Part shown: positions 54,434 through 62,029 of the stretch, piece after piece | Position numbering within the stretch: the first letter of the stretch is position 1 | Layout of the letters: every line of letters begins with the position of its first letter | Source of the DNA: JAFEDN01 sp963844565 | GTDB taxonomy: Bacteria; Pseudomonadota; Gammaproteobacteria; Coxiellales; Coxiellaceae | DNA: 64,000 nt | Direction: 5' to 3' | NCBI GenBank assembly: GCA_963844565.1 | Contig: CAWJON010000002.1 | Location: forward strand, 992,001 to 1,056,000 | Translations under genes and position numbers: made by a program | Notes under the pieces: model-generated | What the model was told of the DNA's origin: nothing | The model's input: only the letters and a program-made list of their open reading frames with translations | Databases searched by the model: none

Positions 54434-54910
54434 ATGAAAATTTTAAGCATTAAAAATACATTTTATTTAGGCTTAATGGGCTTATTTTTTATCGATAATT
54501 GTTTTGCGCAACCGCCTAAAGCTCAAGAATTAACAATACATGTCACTAACTCTGACAAAATTAGCCAACTAACCTGTAGCATATTTAAATCCAACGGAGC
54601 GGGATTTGAGGCTCCAAACTGTAAACCACAAAACAACCAACCACTTAGCATATCTGGTGGACAAACATCAATTATTATTCAACCTAAAGGCGAATCCATT
54701 TATAGCGAAATTACATTTGAAGCCATTGCTAAAAAAACTAACCTGCCACTAGGTAATGTGGATATTATGTTTAGTATTGATAGTGACGGGGCATTTTCAG
54801 GCGTCAGTTGTAGCCCTACTGAGCCCGAAGATCCTATTTCTTGTTATTGGGATAAACCCATGGAGCCCGGTGTTCTGACAATCCAAATTAATCCCCCCGG
54901 CCCCCCCTAA
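54434..54910 (+). CDS. Secreted orphan protein
   Basis: This 158-residue protein has a clear signal peptide (about 1-25, ending CFA before QPPKAQ) and a TAGGAGG ribosome binding site. The mature part is rich in beta-type sequence with paired cysteines (LTCSIF, APNCKP, GVSCSP, ISCYWD) and a Pro-rich end. The four Cys could form two disulfides in the periplasm or outside the cell. I recognise no family. It is the last gene before the island boundary. Confidence 0.6.
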   Translation: MKILSIKNTFYLGLMGLFFIDNCFAQPPKAQELTIHVTNSDKISQLTCSIFKSNGAGFEAPNCKPQNNQPLSISGGQTSIIIQPKGESIYSEITFEAIAKKTNLPLGNVDIMFSIDSDGAFSGVSCSPTEPEDPISCYWDKPMEPGVLTIQINPPGPP

Positions 54911-54925
54911 TAACAACAGGAATGC

Positions 54926-54952
54926 ATTGGAAGGTCAAATGGCGAGAGTGGG
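54926..54952. other. Vestigial tRNA-Ser(CGA) 3' end: far attachment-site copy of the island
   Basis: These 27 bases match 61191-61220 at 24 aligned positions plus one 3-nt gap, including AAATGGCG (encoded CCA plus discriminator of tRNA-Ser) and AGAGTGGG from the acceptor and T-stem. About 14 bases of the downstream flank are shared too. A partial tRNA copy facing a complete tRNA 6.2 kb away is the signature of a tyrosine-recombinase integration. Confidence 0.6.
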
Positions 54953-55007
54953 AATTTAATTAATATGTTAAGTTATTGATTTAATTATTATTTATTTTTT
55001 ATAAATT

Positions 55008-55032
55008 CCATAAATACCCCATAAAATACCCC
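55008..55032. repeat. Short tandem repeat near the attachment copy
   Basis: CCATAAATACCCC is followed, overlapping by CC, by CCATAAAATACCCC. It lies about 55 bp inside the island edge in an AT-rich stretch. Such repeats near att sites can be arm-type binding sites of the integrase or excisionase; this role is inferred. Confidence 0.45.
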
Positions 55033-55144
55033 AAAATTTTAGGCACTTGAAAATCATTCGAACCGGTGTTCTTTGCAACGCTAATTTGGCATTTAATAAG
55101 CACAAGATAATCAAATAAACATTTAGTATAAAACTTGTCCAATT

Positions 55145-55654
55145 TTAGCTATTTACTACAATTCCAACAATCACGACATCAGATTCTGTTATAACTTCTT
55201 GCGGAAATGGTTCTGAGAGAGTATCCGGAAGAGTTAATGAGGAAGAATCTCCATTAAAATAATGAAAGGCTGCTTTTTCATATTGGCCTCGCAGACAATA
55301 TTGATTGAATAAGGATGTTGAGCCAACATGTATCGATTTGGAACGATCTAATATTTTTACTCTGTATAGAATCCTATCATAAGCTTCCTTTATTTCTAAT
55401 TGCTTTCTATATAACAAGGCATCCTCTATGGTTTTTAATAAAAAAATAGATTTGAACCTAGATGGTTTATCAGAGTGATATTTCTGCCTAAATACTTCAA
55501 ATTGTTCTTCAAGATAATATTTGTCTTTTTGATATATTTTATCAATTGATTCTACTAATTCACCGTATTTACCTGCTTTTATAATTTGATTGCATTGCAG
55601 TTTTTCAGGATACCAATGGTAGTAAACATCTTGCTGAAAATAACCATCATTCAT
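55145..55654 (-). CDS. Island protein of unknown function (possibly DUF2441-like), third gene of a cassette
   Basis: This 169-residue soluble protein has the sequence order YYHWYPEKLQCNQIIKAGKYGE, KPSRFKSIFLLKTIEDALLY, AYDRILYRVKIL, then HVGSTSLFNQY. This loosely resembles the DUF2441 pattern (start with YYH and a GxxI.pG.yG region, a central SR..SIF.......A block and a Y.V strand). That group is related in appearance to ADP-ribosyltransferase-like domains, but I cannot confirm it. It is the last gene of a three-gene cassette with 20 nt to the membrane gene upstream. Confidence 0.45.
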   Translation of the reverse strand: MNDGYFQQDVYYHWYPEKLQCNQIIKAGKYGELVESIDKIYQKDKYYLEEQFEVFRQKYHSDKPSRFKSIFLLKTIEDALLYRKQLEIKEAYDRILYRVKILDRSKSIHVGSTSLFNQYCLRGQYEKAAFHYFNGDSSSLTLPDTLSEPFPQEVITESDVVIVGIVVNS

Positions 55655-55674
55655 AACATTTTATCGCGAATACG

Positions 55675-56214
55675 TTATAACGGAAAATATATTAACTTAA
55701 TTCTTAAGATAGTTACTATCATGGTGGTTATCCAGTATACTATGTTTAATGTTTTACTGATGATAGTAACGCTTGAGGATCCATTATTAAGGCCAAGATA
55801 ATTAATAATTCTTTCAGGAAGAAAAAGAATAACTTCAAGCCAATAAATGGGATTTATTGAATTATTGGCTCTCTTTTTATAGACACCAATCGCTTCACAA
55901 AATAAATCACGCACACGATTTATAAATTCAGGACTTGCTTTGGTCAAATTATCAAAGACTGAGTAATGTCCTTTGACCTCATGCCTCGAGCCAACTGGTT
56001 GTACAAGAGGTATCTGAGGATCTCTTAATCCCGCACTTTGGAATAATTTAATGACTTCGTATTTTTTTTCTTTAAAAGTCAATGACGAAGCATCGTTGAC
56101 ATATTCTTCATAAATAGAGCTTAGCTTTTTTAATTGACGTTTTTTGAAAGAATTCAATATGAAAAGAATCCCAGGAATAAAGACAATTATTAAAATGATT
56201 TCCAATAAATGCAT
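55675..56214 (-). CDS. Island membrane protein of unknown function, second gene of a cassette
   Basis: This 179-residue protein has an N-terminal membrane helix (about 2-20) and a C-terminal hydrophobic hairpin (about 147-179, ending in IYFPL). Between them lies a charged cytosolic segment with SLTFKEKKYEVIKLFQSAGL and NLTKASPEFINRVRDLFCEAIG. I recognise no family. The start codon follows the stop of the small basic gene by one base, so translation is coupled. Two membrane ends with a soluble centre could anchor or gate a partner. Confidence 0.5.
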   Translation of the reverse strand: MHLLEIILIIVFIPGILFILNSFKKRQLKKLSSIYEEYVNDASSLTFKEKKYEVIKLFQSAGLRDPQIPLVQPVGSRHEVKGHYSVFDNLTKASPEFINRVRDLFCEAIGVYKKRANNSINPIYWLEVILFLPERIINYLGLNNGSSSVTIISKTLNIVYWITTMIVTILRIKLIYFPL

Positions 56215-56215
56215 A

Positions 56216-56356
56216 TTATTTTTTTTTCCTCTTATCTTTGCTAGGTCTTCTTACTTGTGCCAAGTCGCTAGCATCTATTGTCTTTTGAGCCTTGGAAGTA
56301 TTTTTTTTGCGCAACCCTTTCCCAGCTAATGTTGCTGCTTTTTTACCTGTTGCCAT
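56216..56356 (-). CDS. Small Lys/Ala-rich basic protein, first gene of a cassette
   Basis: This 46-residue protein begins MATGKKAATLAGKGLRKK and ends in KDKRKKK. Ala-Lys-rich small proteins of this look (often with an ASALSQ-like patch, here ASDLAQ) recur as hypotheticals on mobile elements, and their role is unknown to me. AGGAG lies 9 nt upstream of the ATG at 56356, so the longer frame beginning at 56404 is rejected. It could bind nucleic acid. Confidence 0.55.
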   Translation of the reverse strand: MATGKKAATLAGKGLRKKNTSKAQKTIDASDLAQVRRPSKDKRKKK

Positions 56357-56439
56357 TTTAGTTATCTCCTGCACTAAAGAATGTTTTGTATTGTCAAATT
56401 GCATATACAGGCAGTTTTAAAAATTTCAAGGCCTTAGTA

Positions 56440-56710
56440 TAATTTTTTTCCGATGTAGGCGCTTGCAATTGATGGACGACAATGACCTGCCACCTCTGCA
56501 ATTTCTTGGCGCGCTAGTTGATCAAGAGTGGAAGGAACTTCACTTTATAGTAGGGTAATGGTCGCTATCACCCCGCCAATGACATGCCTTGCGGTGTCCG
56601 CTTCAGTTTTAATCTGCTTAAGATGAGCGTGTAATCTTAGTACGTACCTTGTCGAACTGATATCCTTTTTTGTTGTCTTTAGCGCAGATTAAAACAGAAG
56701 CTGACATCAT
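56440..56710 (-). pseudogene. Tyrosine recombinase (integrase) remnant
   Basis: In a 424-nt gap without an intact gene, one minus-strand frame (about 56540-56440) reads DQLARQEIAEVAGH, then CRPSIASAYIGKK. The GH followed nine residues later by Tyr fits the C-terminal active-site box of tyrosine recombinases. Upstream, frame-shifted pieces with stops (start MMSASVLICAKDN at 56710; AHLKQIKTEADTARHVIG in another frame) suggest an eroded gene. This would have been the enzyme that inserted the island at tRNA-Ser. Confidence 0.5.
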
Positions 56711-56828
56711 TGACGGGACAATAGCGACGAGTTAAAAGCAAAAAACTGTTTCAAAAATAGCTGAGCTTCTTCAGTGGCATCAATTGAAGAAAGGAATTAA
56801 TATGAGATTCTTTATCTTAATTAGAATA

Positions 56829-57848
56829 TTAACAATCTAACAACAAGCTAGTTTTATTAATTCCCTTTTGTTTAAGTAGAATTTCAATGTGACTAATAAT
56901 TTCATTACTATATTTAATAATAAATTTTTGTAATTCAAAATAAGCGGGTTTAGCAGAAAATCTTGGTATGTAGTCATTAATGGTAGGAAATCTTCTTTGT
57001 TCTAAGTAAAAAGAGCAAGGTTTTTTAAAGTAAGTGAAAGTTCCTTTTTGTGCTTCTGCTCTAGGGTTATCGATTAATTTTTCTTTTTCCATAATGACTA
57101 CAGGACCATCCTCTTGTAATTGTCTATAAGCAAATAAACTGAAATAGCCAGCTGGTATGTTGATTTCTGGTTTTGCAGGTAAGTAAAAGCCATTGTTAGT
57201 GTCATAGTTAAATTGTTTATCCAGGCCAAAGTAGAATGCTACATATGGATCACTAGACCAATCAAGTGCGGCAGTTGATAAATTATAGTGTTGTGGGAAA
57301 GTTTCATCTAGCCCAGTTAACTCTTCTTCAAGACAAGGTTTACTTATCAGGCTGCCATTTTTAAGATCATATCGAACGATAAGTTGAGGAAACGTATGAT
57401 CGAAATAACGAATAAGAGTGTCTTCTTGGCACCAATGATTCGACTCCCAAATTCTAATTAATTTTTTATCTTTTTCACAGATATTTTCACGTTTTGACCA
57501 ATAAGTAGTCAAATCAAAATTATATTGCATTACAATCAACAAACGCTCAAGTAATTTACTTATTTCCTTTCGGTAAGGTTTTATTATTACTCCGTTACGT
57601 ACTATTCCCGGAAGCCATCTTTTAATGATTTCAATTATTTTTGGGTTATTCTTCCATTCTATAGTTTCATTTTCTTTAGCAGGGTAGTCTCTATGCCGCC
57701 TTTTCAATTCTGATTGCCTAAATGCACTAGGTTCTAGTGGCCAAGTTGCATTAGATTGACCACGAAAAATATAGTTTGTTGATAAATTGTTTAATTGATG
57801 AATTAGATTTTTAAGTTGATGGAGTGTTTCTATATTTTCTTGTATCAT
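56829..57848 (-). CDS. FRG-domain protein
   Basis: This 339-residue protein carries the FRG signature near the N-terminus, NYIFRGQSNATWPLEPSAFR, and the later hallmark AALDWSSDPYVAFYFGL near residues 210-227. FRG proteins are common in phages, mobile elements and defence islands; their biochemical activity is unsettled. A sharp preference for a position next to toxin-like genes is known for the family in general. It lies 28 nt downstream of a nucleotidyltransferase-HEPN gene on the same strand, so the two may form one operon. Confidence 0.85.
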   Translation of the reverse strand: MIQENIETLHQLKNLIHQLNNLSTNYIFRGQSNATWPLEPSAFRQSELKRRHRDYPAKENETIEWKNNPKIIEIIKRWLPGIVRNGVIIKPYRKEISKLLERLLIVMQYNFDLTTYWSKRENICEKDKKLIRIWESNHWCQEDTLIRYFDHTFPQLIVRYDLKNGSLISKPCLEEELTGLDETFPQHYNLSTAALDWSSDPYVAFYFGLDKQFNYDTNNGFYLPAKPEINIPAGYFSLFAYRQLQEDGPVVIMEKEKLIDNPRAEAQKGTFTYFKKPCSFYLEQRRFPTINDYIPRFSAKPAYFELQKFIIKYSNEIISHIEILLKQKGINKTSLLLDC

Positions 57849-57876
57849 ATTTTTTTAATTTAATTTTAAAATTTAG

Positions 57877-58740
57877 CTAATTAAAAAAACTATTGATTTT
57901 TTCTTGGCATAATGTTTCGGTTAATTGCATAAGACCGGAGATACGCTCTCCCAGCCATGTCAATTCTTCTTCGGTAATGGTGTAGGTTTTTTTGTACCGA
58001 GCATCGACATAGGCATTACGTAGTAAAATAAATCGACGTCTTTCTTCTGAAGTACTCTGTGGAAAAATTTTAATTAAACGCTGATCCAATAAATTAGTCA
58101 CTCTTCTTAAAATTCTAAGATCATGCGTTTTAGGTTTATACCTTGTGAAAACCAGCAGTAAAGTATTATATAATCGTTCAGTAGTTTGATGTAATAAAAA
58201 AGCGGCGTGATTGTTGTCTTGGCTGGATAAGTAAAAATTAAAGCCTTTATAAAAACCTTTGGCGCTTTCAAAATTGTATTCAAAATCTTCTTTTGCTAAA
58301 TGATAACGCTCTTTATCGCTAAGCTCGCGAGGCTCTGCCAGTTCTACTTGACCGGAATCATATAAAACGATACCTTGTTTTTTAATATCGGAAAAGAAGT
58401 ATTGCGCTTTTTTAAGTCTTTGATTAATAAATTGGATATCATGTACGATGGGCGAAACCGGCGTTTTGATTTCCGGCATATTTTCAGTTGTGGTCATAAT
58501 GGCGTCTTCTAGACGATGTTGTGCTGAAATACTGCGTGTTTTAACGATGATTAATAAATCATAATCACTCTGATACTGAACATGCACGCCATCCTCAAAA
58601 TATTCCTCTATCCAATCGCCCCGGGCATAACTGCCAAAAAGGATAATCATTTCAATCTCGGAATATTGACGAATGGCTTGCACGATAGCGTGCAGCTCCT
58701 GTTGTTTGTTAGCAGGTAAAAATTCAATGCTGGTCTTCAT
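57877..58740 (-). CDS. Fused nucleotidyltransferase-HEPN protein (MNT/HEPN toxin-antitoxin type)
   Basis: This 287-residue protein has an N-terminal minimal nucleotidyltransferase (ILFGSYARGDW, then SDYDLLIIV with the metal-binding D.D) and a C-terminal HEPN domain (about 145-280, FLLHQTTERLYNTLLLVFTRYKP, then RNAYVDARYKK). Separate MNT and HEPN proteins form toxin-antitoxin pairs in which the MNT adds AMP to the HEPN RNase. Here both parts are in one chain, a known variant. A defence or stress role is likely from context; the target is unknown. Confidence 0.85.
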   Translation of the reverse strand: MKTSIEFLPANKQQELHAIVQAIRQYSEIEMIILFGSYARGDWIEEYFEDGVHVQYQSDYDLLIIVKTRSISAQHRLEDAIMTTTENMPEIKTPVSPIVHDIQFINQRLKKAQYFFSDIKKQGIVLYDSGQVELAEPRELSDKERYHLAKEDFEYNFESAKGFYKGFNFYLSSQDNNHAAFLLHQTTERLYNTLLLVFTRYKPKTHDLRILRRVTNLLDQRLIKIFPQSTSEERRRFILLRNAYVDARYKKTYTITEEELTWLGERISGLMQLTETLCQEKINSFFN

Positions 58741-58917
58741 AACGGTTCTCGAACATTCTTAATCAGACAATTAGTTTAATATATACATGGAAGTATATCT
58801 AGAGTATTCCTCTTTCGAACTACATGCGTAACAACGTCACAATCCGCATCAAATTAGGCTTGCCGTGGTACCAATTTGTGACCAGTTACTATTCATGTGT
58901 GACGCGACACTCATCTA

Positions 58918-59235
58918 TCACATCTGCGGGCAATAACGGTGGGTTTGTGACGGTGTTACGCTTAGGAGCCATGCATCAATCGAACGAAATAAAGCCGCTG
59001 TGGTAATATTAGAGGCTGACAGCGGTCGATTGACCAAATGCCCCAAGAGAAATAACAATTGGCTTTTGCCGCATCGCTTTTCAGGCGCGGTAATAACTGC
59101 TAGCGGGGCGATGCTGATGACTTCAATAAACCAAGTCATAGTAATCCATAATGTAGCGGCGTGTGCAGTTTCCGGCGCACAGATCACAAAGCGCTTGATG
59201 ATCATTTCATCATCGTATGACTTATGTGTTTGCAT
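58918..59235 (-). pseudogene. Truncated phage/plasmid primase-helicase-type protein (DUF3631-like fragment)
   Basis: An ATG at 59235 with GGAGG upstream opens a 105-residue frame containing APETAHAATLWITMTWF, then APLAVITAPEKRCGKSQLL and NRPLSASNITTAALFRSIDAW. This is the P-loop region (KRCGKS) of DUF3631-type proteins from integrated elements, which are several hundred residues long. The frame ends abruptly after SIDAW in an unrelated tail, so most of the gene has been deleted. It directly follows the alpA remnant. Confidence 0.65.
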
Positions 59236-59248
59236 TGACCACCTCCAC

Positions 59249-59460
59249 TTAAGCCGATTTTCGACTACACTCAATTCGAGCTTGTAGCCAAGCATCGCAG
59301 CTTCTACCCAACCGACAGCTCTGCCACCGCCCAGGTCGATTGGACGAGGAAATGAACCCTCGGCAATTCTGGCGTAAATGGTTGAACGAGAAAGGCCGGT
59401 GCGGCTTTCTACTTGTTTACGTCTAAGAATTCTCAGCGTATTTTGGTTTTCTTGAGTCAT
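59249..59460 (-). pseudogene. AlpA-type excisionase/regulator, frameshifted
   Basis: The first 50 or so residues are a standard AlpA winged helix-turn-helix (LRILRRKQVESRTGLSRSTI, ARIAEGSFPRPIDLGGGRAV). After GWVEA the frame departs; one base earlier the expected ending DAWLQARIECSRKSA and a stop at 59249-59251 are found, so a single base is missing near 59295-59303. AlpA-like proteins activate integrase expression or excision of islands. The uncorrected frame runs on into the primase fragment and appears as one 180-residue chimera. Confidence 0.75.
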
Positions 59461-59544
59461 TATTCTCTCCTATTGGATTTATACTGAGGGCATTATTGGT
59501 GGAGAATGTCAGCTAATACGAGGTTTGTTGAACCGGGAAAAACT

Positions 59545-59579
59545 TTCCGGAATGATTGGCGCTTAATTTCGTTCCGGAA
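59545..59579. promoter_or_regulatory. Paired TTCCGGAA palindromes between alpA and the YhcG-type nuclease
   Basis: TTCCGGAA occurs at 59545-59552 and again at 59572-59579, 27 bp apart (start to start), in the 259-bp divergent gap. Two identical perfect palindromes about 2.5 helical turns apart are a typical operator layout and could bind AlpA or another island regulator. Confidence 0.45.
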
Positions 59580-59719
59580 ATTTATACTTTTGGGATGTTT
59601 GATAATGATAGCGTGCGGTATTGTTTTATTATTTGCATTAAATTTGAAAAATTGTACATTTCTGCGTATACTGCAATCGTTTCTCTCGGAATTACTACCT
59701 CATACGAAGGTGAGATCAC

Positions 59720-60877
59720 ATGAGTGATAAAATAGACGATTTGATCAAAGACAACACAGATTTTCTTTTTAGACGAGTCGCTTCAATTTTAGAACAAGCG
59801 AAAGGAGACGTCGTCCGTTCAGTCAACTCTAGTATGGTATTAGCTTACTGGTCGATTGGGCGTGAAATTGTTCAGGAAATACAAAGTGGTGAAGAACGAG
59901 CTGAATATGGTCAGCAAATTTTACGACGCCTATCAGAGCAGTTGACTGCACGGTATGGAAAAGGCTTTTCTGTCACAAACTTAAAGTACTTCCGTCTCTT
60001 TTATCTGGCCTATCCCGATAAGGTTAAGCCAATTGGTCACCCGCTGGGTGACCAATCTACCAAAGGGATGTTGAACCGTCTAAAAAAGAAAGAATTAATG
60101 GCAATAAATCAAAAATTGTCACAAGGTTTTTCCCCACAACTGTCCTGGTCACATTATCGGGCGTTAATGCGAGTTACTGATGAAAAAGCCCGCAACTTCT
60201 ACGAACATGAGGCGATTGCATGTGGCTGGAGCAAAACTCAGTTGGAACGACAGATTCATTCTTCATATTATCAGCGACTTATGGCGAACCAAGGTGCTGA
60301 GGGACTGGAGTCAGTAGATAGGGAACGTCTACCTGGTGAGCCAACTCCTGCTGAGCAGGTGTTGAAATCCCCCTACGTACTAGAGTTTTTAGGACTACCG
60401 GATTTTCCCAACTTACACGAAAGTTCATTGGAGCAAGCCATCATTGACAATTTACAAGCTTTTCTTTTGGAATTAGGCAAAGGTTTTTCGTTTGTTGCTC
60501 GCCAGAAGCATATTCGCTTTGATGATGATGATTTTTATGTTGACCTTGTATTTTATAATTTTATGCTCAAGTGTTTTTTATTGGTTGACTTGAAGATTGG
60601 CAAGCTAACTCATCAGGATGTAGGTCAGATGGATGGTTATGTCCGACTGTTTGAGGATCGCTTCAAAGTACCGGGAGACAACCCAACTATCGGTTTGATT
60701 CTTTGCTCCGACAAAAGTGAATCTGTTGCTAAGTATTCAGTACTCAGTGAAGGACGTCAGATTTTTGCCGCTAAATATCTTCAATATTTACCCAGCGAAC
60801 AGGAGCTACAGTTGGAAATAGCACGGGAACGCAAACTGATCGAATCAGCTATGCAAGAAAGAACTGAAAGTGAATGA
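59720..60877 (+). CDS. YhcG-type PDDEXK nuclease (DUF1016)
   Basis: This 385-residue protein has the N-terminal DUF1016 helical domain (VRSVNSSMVLAYWSIGREIV, LRRLSEQLTARYGKGFS, NLKYFRLFYLAYP) and a C-terminal PDDEXK nuclease core. DDFYVDLVFYN and CFLLVDLKIGKLTHQDVGQM supply the D...(D)xK pattern. DUF1016 proteins are frequent cargo of mobile elements and restriction/defence loci; the exact DNA substrate is unknown. The gene looks intact and ends 3 nt before the stop of a small convergent gene. Confidence 0.88.
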   Translation: MSDKIDDLIKDNTDFLFRRVASILEQAKGDVVRSVNSSMVLAYWSIGREIVQEIQSGEERAEYGQQILRRLSEQLTARYGKGFSVTNLKYFRLFYLAYPDKVKPIGHPLGDQSTKGMLNRLKKKELMAINQKLSQGFSPQLSWSHYRALMRVTDEKARNFYEHEAIACGWSKTQLERQIHSSYYQRLMANQGAEGLESVDRERLPGEPTPAEQVLKSPYVLEFLGLPDFPNLHESSLEQAIIDNLQAFLLELGKGFSFVARQKHIRFDDDDFYVDLVFYNFMLKCFLLVDLKIGKLTHQDVGQMDGYVRLFEDRFKVPGDNPTIGLILCSDKSESVAKYSVLSEGRQIFAAKYLQYLPSEQELQLEIARERKLIESAMQERTESE

Positions 60878-60880
60878 TTT

Positions 60881-61153
60881 TTAAAATAGAAAAACAATTT
60901 CCTCTGCCTCGAATTGTTCTGACCAAAGCTTAGCACACTCTAGCTTTTTAGGATCAATGCCACTTCTTATTATATTAAATTGCTCTAGTGTCATAGGGTG
61001 AACGGCGGGACTATTATTGTGGTTTTTGCAGATAACTTTTGCTTCAAGAAAAAAGAAAATACCCGATAATTTTCCTTTTCCGGCACCGTTAATGTCGAAT
61101 ATTGGGGTATCGCGTATCACTTTTAGTGCTTCAGAAAGTTCTGCTTTTAACAT
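60881..61153 (-). CDS. Small island protein of unknown function
   Basis: This 90-residue soluble protein begins MLKAELSEALKVIRDTPIFD and continues with GKGKLSGIFFFLEAKVICKN and HPMTLEQFNIIRSGIDPKKL. I recognise no domain. It lies between the YhcG-type gene and the tRNA-Ser attachment site and shares no sequence with the core genes around it. It could be complete or a fragment of a larger protein. Confidence 0.45.
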   Translation of the reverse strand: MLKAELSEALKVIRDTPIFDINGAGKGKLSGIFFFLEAKVICKNHNNSPAVHPMTLEQFNIIRSGIDPKKLECAKLWSEQFEAEEIVFLF

Positions 61154-61190
61154 GTCTTGGAATTTAGGCTTCAGGACTATTTCGGAACTA

Positions 61191-61220
61191 ATGGGAAGGC
61201 GAAATGGCGGAGAGAGTGGG
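61191..61220. other. Near attachment site at the 3' end of tRNA-Ser(CGA)
   Basis: This is the partner of 54926-54952. It includes 14 bases outside the tRNA (ATGGGAAGGCGAAA), the encoded CCA (TGG at 61205-61207) and the start of the acceptor and T-stem. The two copies flank about 6.2 kb that contain integrase, alpA and primase remnants. Confidence 0.6.
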
Positions 61221-61295
61221 GTTCGAACCCACGTGGGGCTTACGCCCCCAACCGATTTCGAGTCGGTGCCGTTATGACCACTTCGGTATCTCTCC
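61205..61295 (-). tRNA. tRNA-Ser (anticodon CGA), island attachment site
   Basis: The acceptor GGAGAGA (61295-61289) pairs with TCTCTCC (61215-61209). The long variable arm (GGGGCGTAAGCCCC), T-loop TTCGAAC and anticodon loop CTCGAAA giving CGA mark it as a serine tRNA for UCG. It is the only one of the six tRNA genes here that encodes its CCA (61207-61205). Its 5' 24 nt overlap the 3' end of purC. Confidence 0.95.
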
Positions 61296-62021
61296 CTTCG
61301 AAACTTTGGTTAAACGTGTTGCTACTTGTTGGTAGGCCGTCATCACTCCACCTAAATCTTGCCGAAAACGATCTTTATCCAAGGTTTCGTGCGTAACAGC
61401 GTCCCAAATACGGCAGGTGTCAGGGGTTATTTCATCGGCTAAACAAAGGGATCCATTATAGAGTCCAAATTCTAATTTAGCATCCACCAGAATTAAGCTA
61501 CAAGTAGAAAAAAGTTCAAATAAAACCTGATTAATCTTAAAAGTTAATTTTGACATTTGATCCAGTTGCTCTTTTGTCGCCCAACCCAAGCTGAGAGCAT
61601 GGTAATCACTGACTAAAGGATCTCTCAATTCATCGCTTTTTAAAATAATTTCGTACAGAGGTGGAGAAAAGCGTCGCCCAATGTTAATGCCTAAGCGACG
61701 GCAAAAATTACCCGCTGCCACATTATGTATAATGACTTTAACTGGCAACATATCTAATTTTTTAACCACAGAATGGTCTTCGGAAAGAATTCCCTCAAAA
61801 TGGGTTAAAACGCCAGCTTGATTAAGTGTCGACATAAGAATGGCGTTAATATTGTTGTTAATTGCTCCTTTTCCAGGTAACACTTCATGCTTTATGCCAT
61901 TAAATGCAGTAATATCATCACGAAATTGTAAAATCAATAAGTCATCACGATCGGTAGTGTATAAAGACTTTATTTTTCCCGCATAGAGCAAATTTTTTTT
62001 GGTGATCGATGGTGATTTCAT
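61272..62021 (-). CDS. purC: Phosphoribosylaminoimidazole-succinocarboxamide synthase
   Basis: This 249-residue SAICAR synthetase joins aspartate to CAIR in purine synthesis. It has LLYAGKIKSLYTTD, RDDITAFNGIKHEVLPGKG, VVKKLDMLPVKVIIHNVAAG and ILVDAKLEFGL near 200. The family usually ends about 12 residues earlier (after ATRL here); the tail TKVSKGEIPKWS reads into the start of tRNA-Ser, giving a 24-nt overlap with a same-strand tRNA gene. It follows dapA and the small lipoprotein gene, as in the E. coli dapA-bamC-purC order. Confidence 0.95.
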   Translation of the reverse strand: MKSPSITKKNLLYAGKIKSLYTTDRDDLLILQFRDDITAFNGIKHEVLPGKGAINNNINAILMSTLNQAGVLTHFEGILSEDHSVVKKLDMLPVKVIIHNVAAGNFCRRLGINIGRRFSPPLYEIILKSDELRDPLVSDYHALSLGWATKEQLDQMSKLTFKINQVLFELFSTCSLILVDAKLEFGLYNGSLCLADEITPDTCRIWDAVTHETLDKDRFRQDLGGVMTAYQQVATRLTKVSKGEIPKWS

Positions 62022-62029
62022 AAAATTGT

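Noticed and set aside
58741..58917. Possible continuation of the primase gene beyond its stop
   Set aside because: Frames such as PPLLPADVIDECRVTHE are short and broken by stops; I could not link them securely to the family.
59506..59727. 73-codon frame with one hydrophobic segment before the YhcG-type gene
   Set aside because: It overlaps the YhcG start, covers the paired TTCCGGAA sites and has no well-spaced ribosome binding site; more likely leader DNA.
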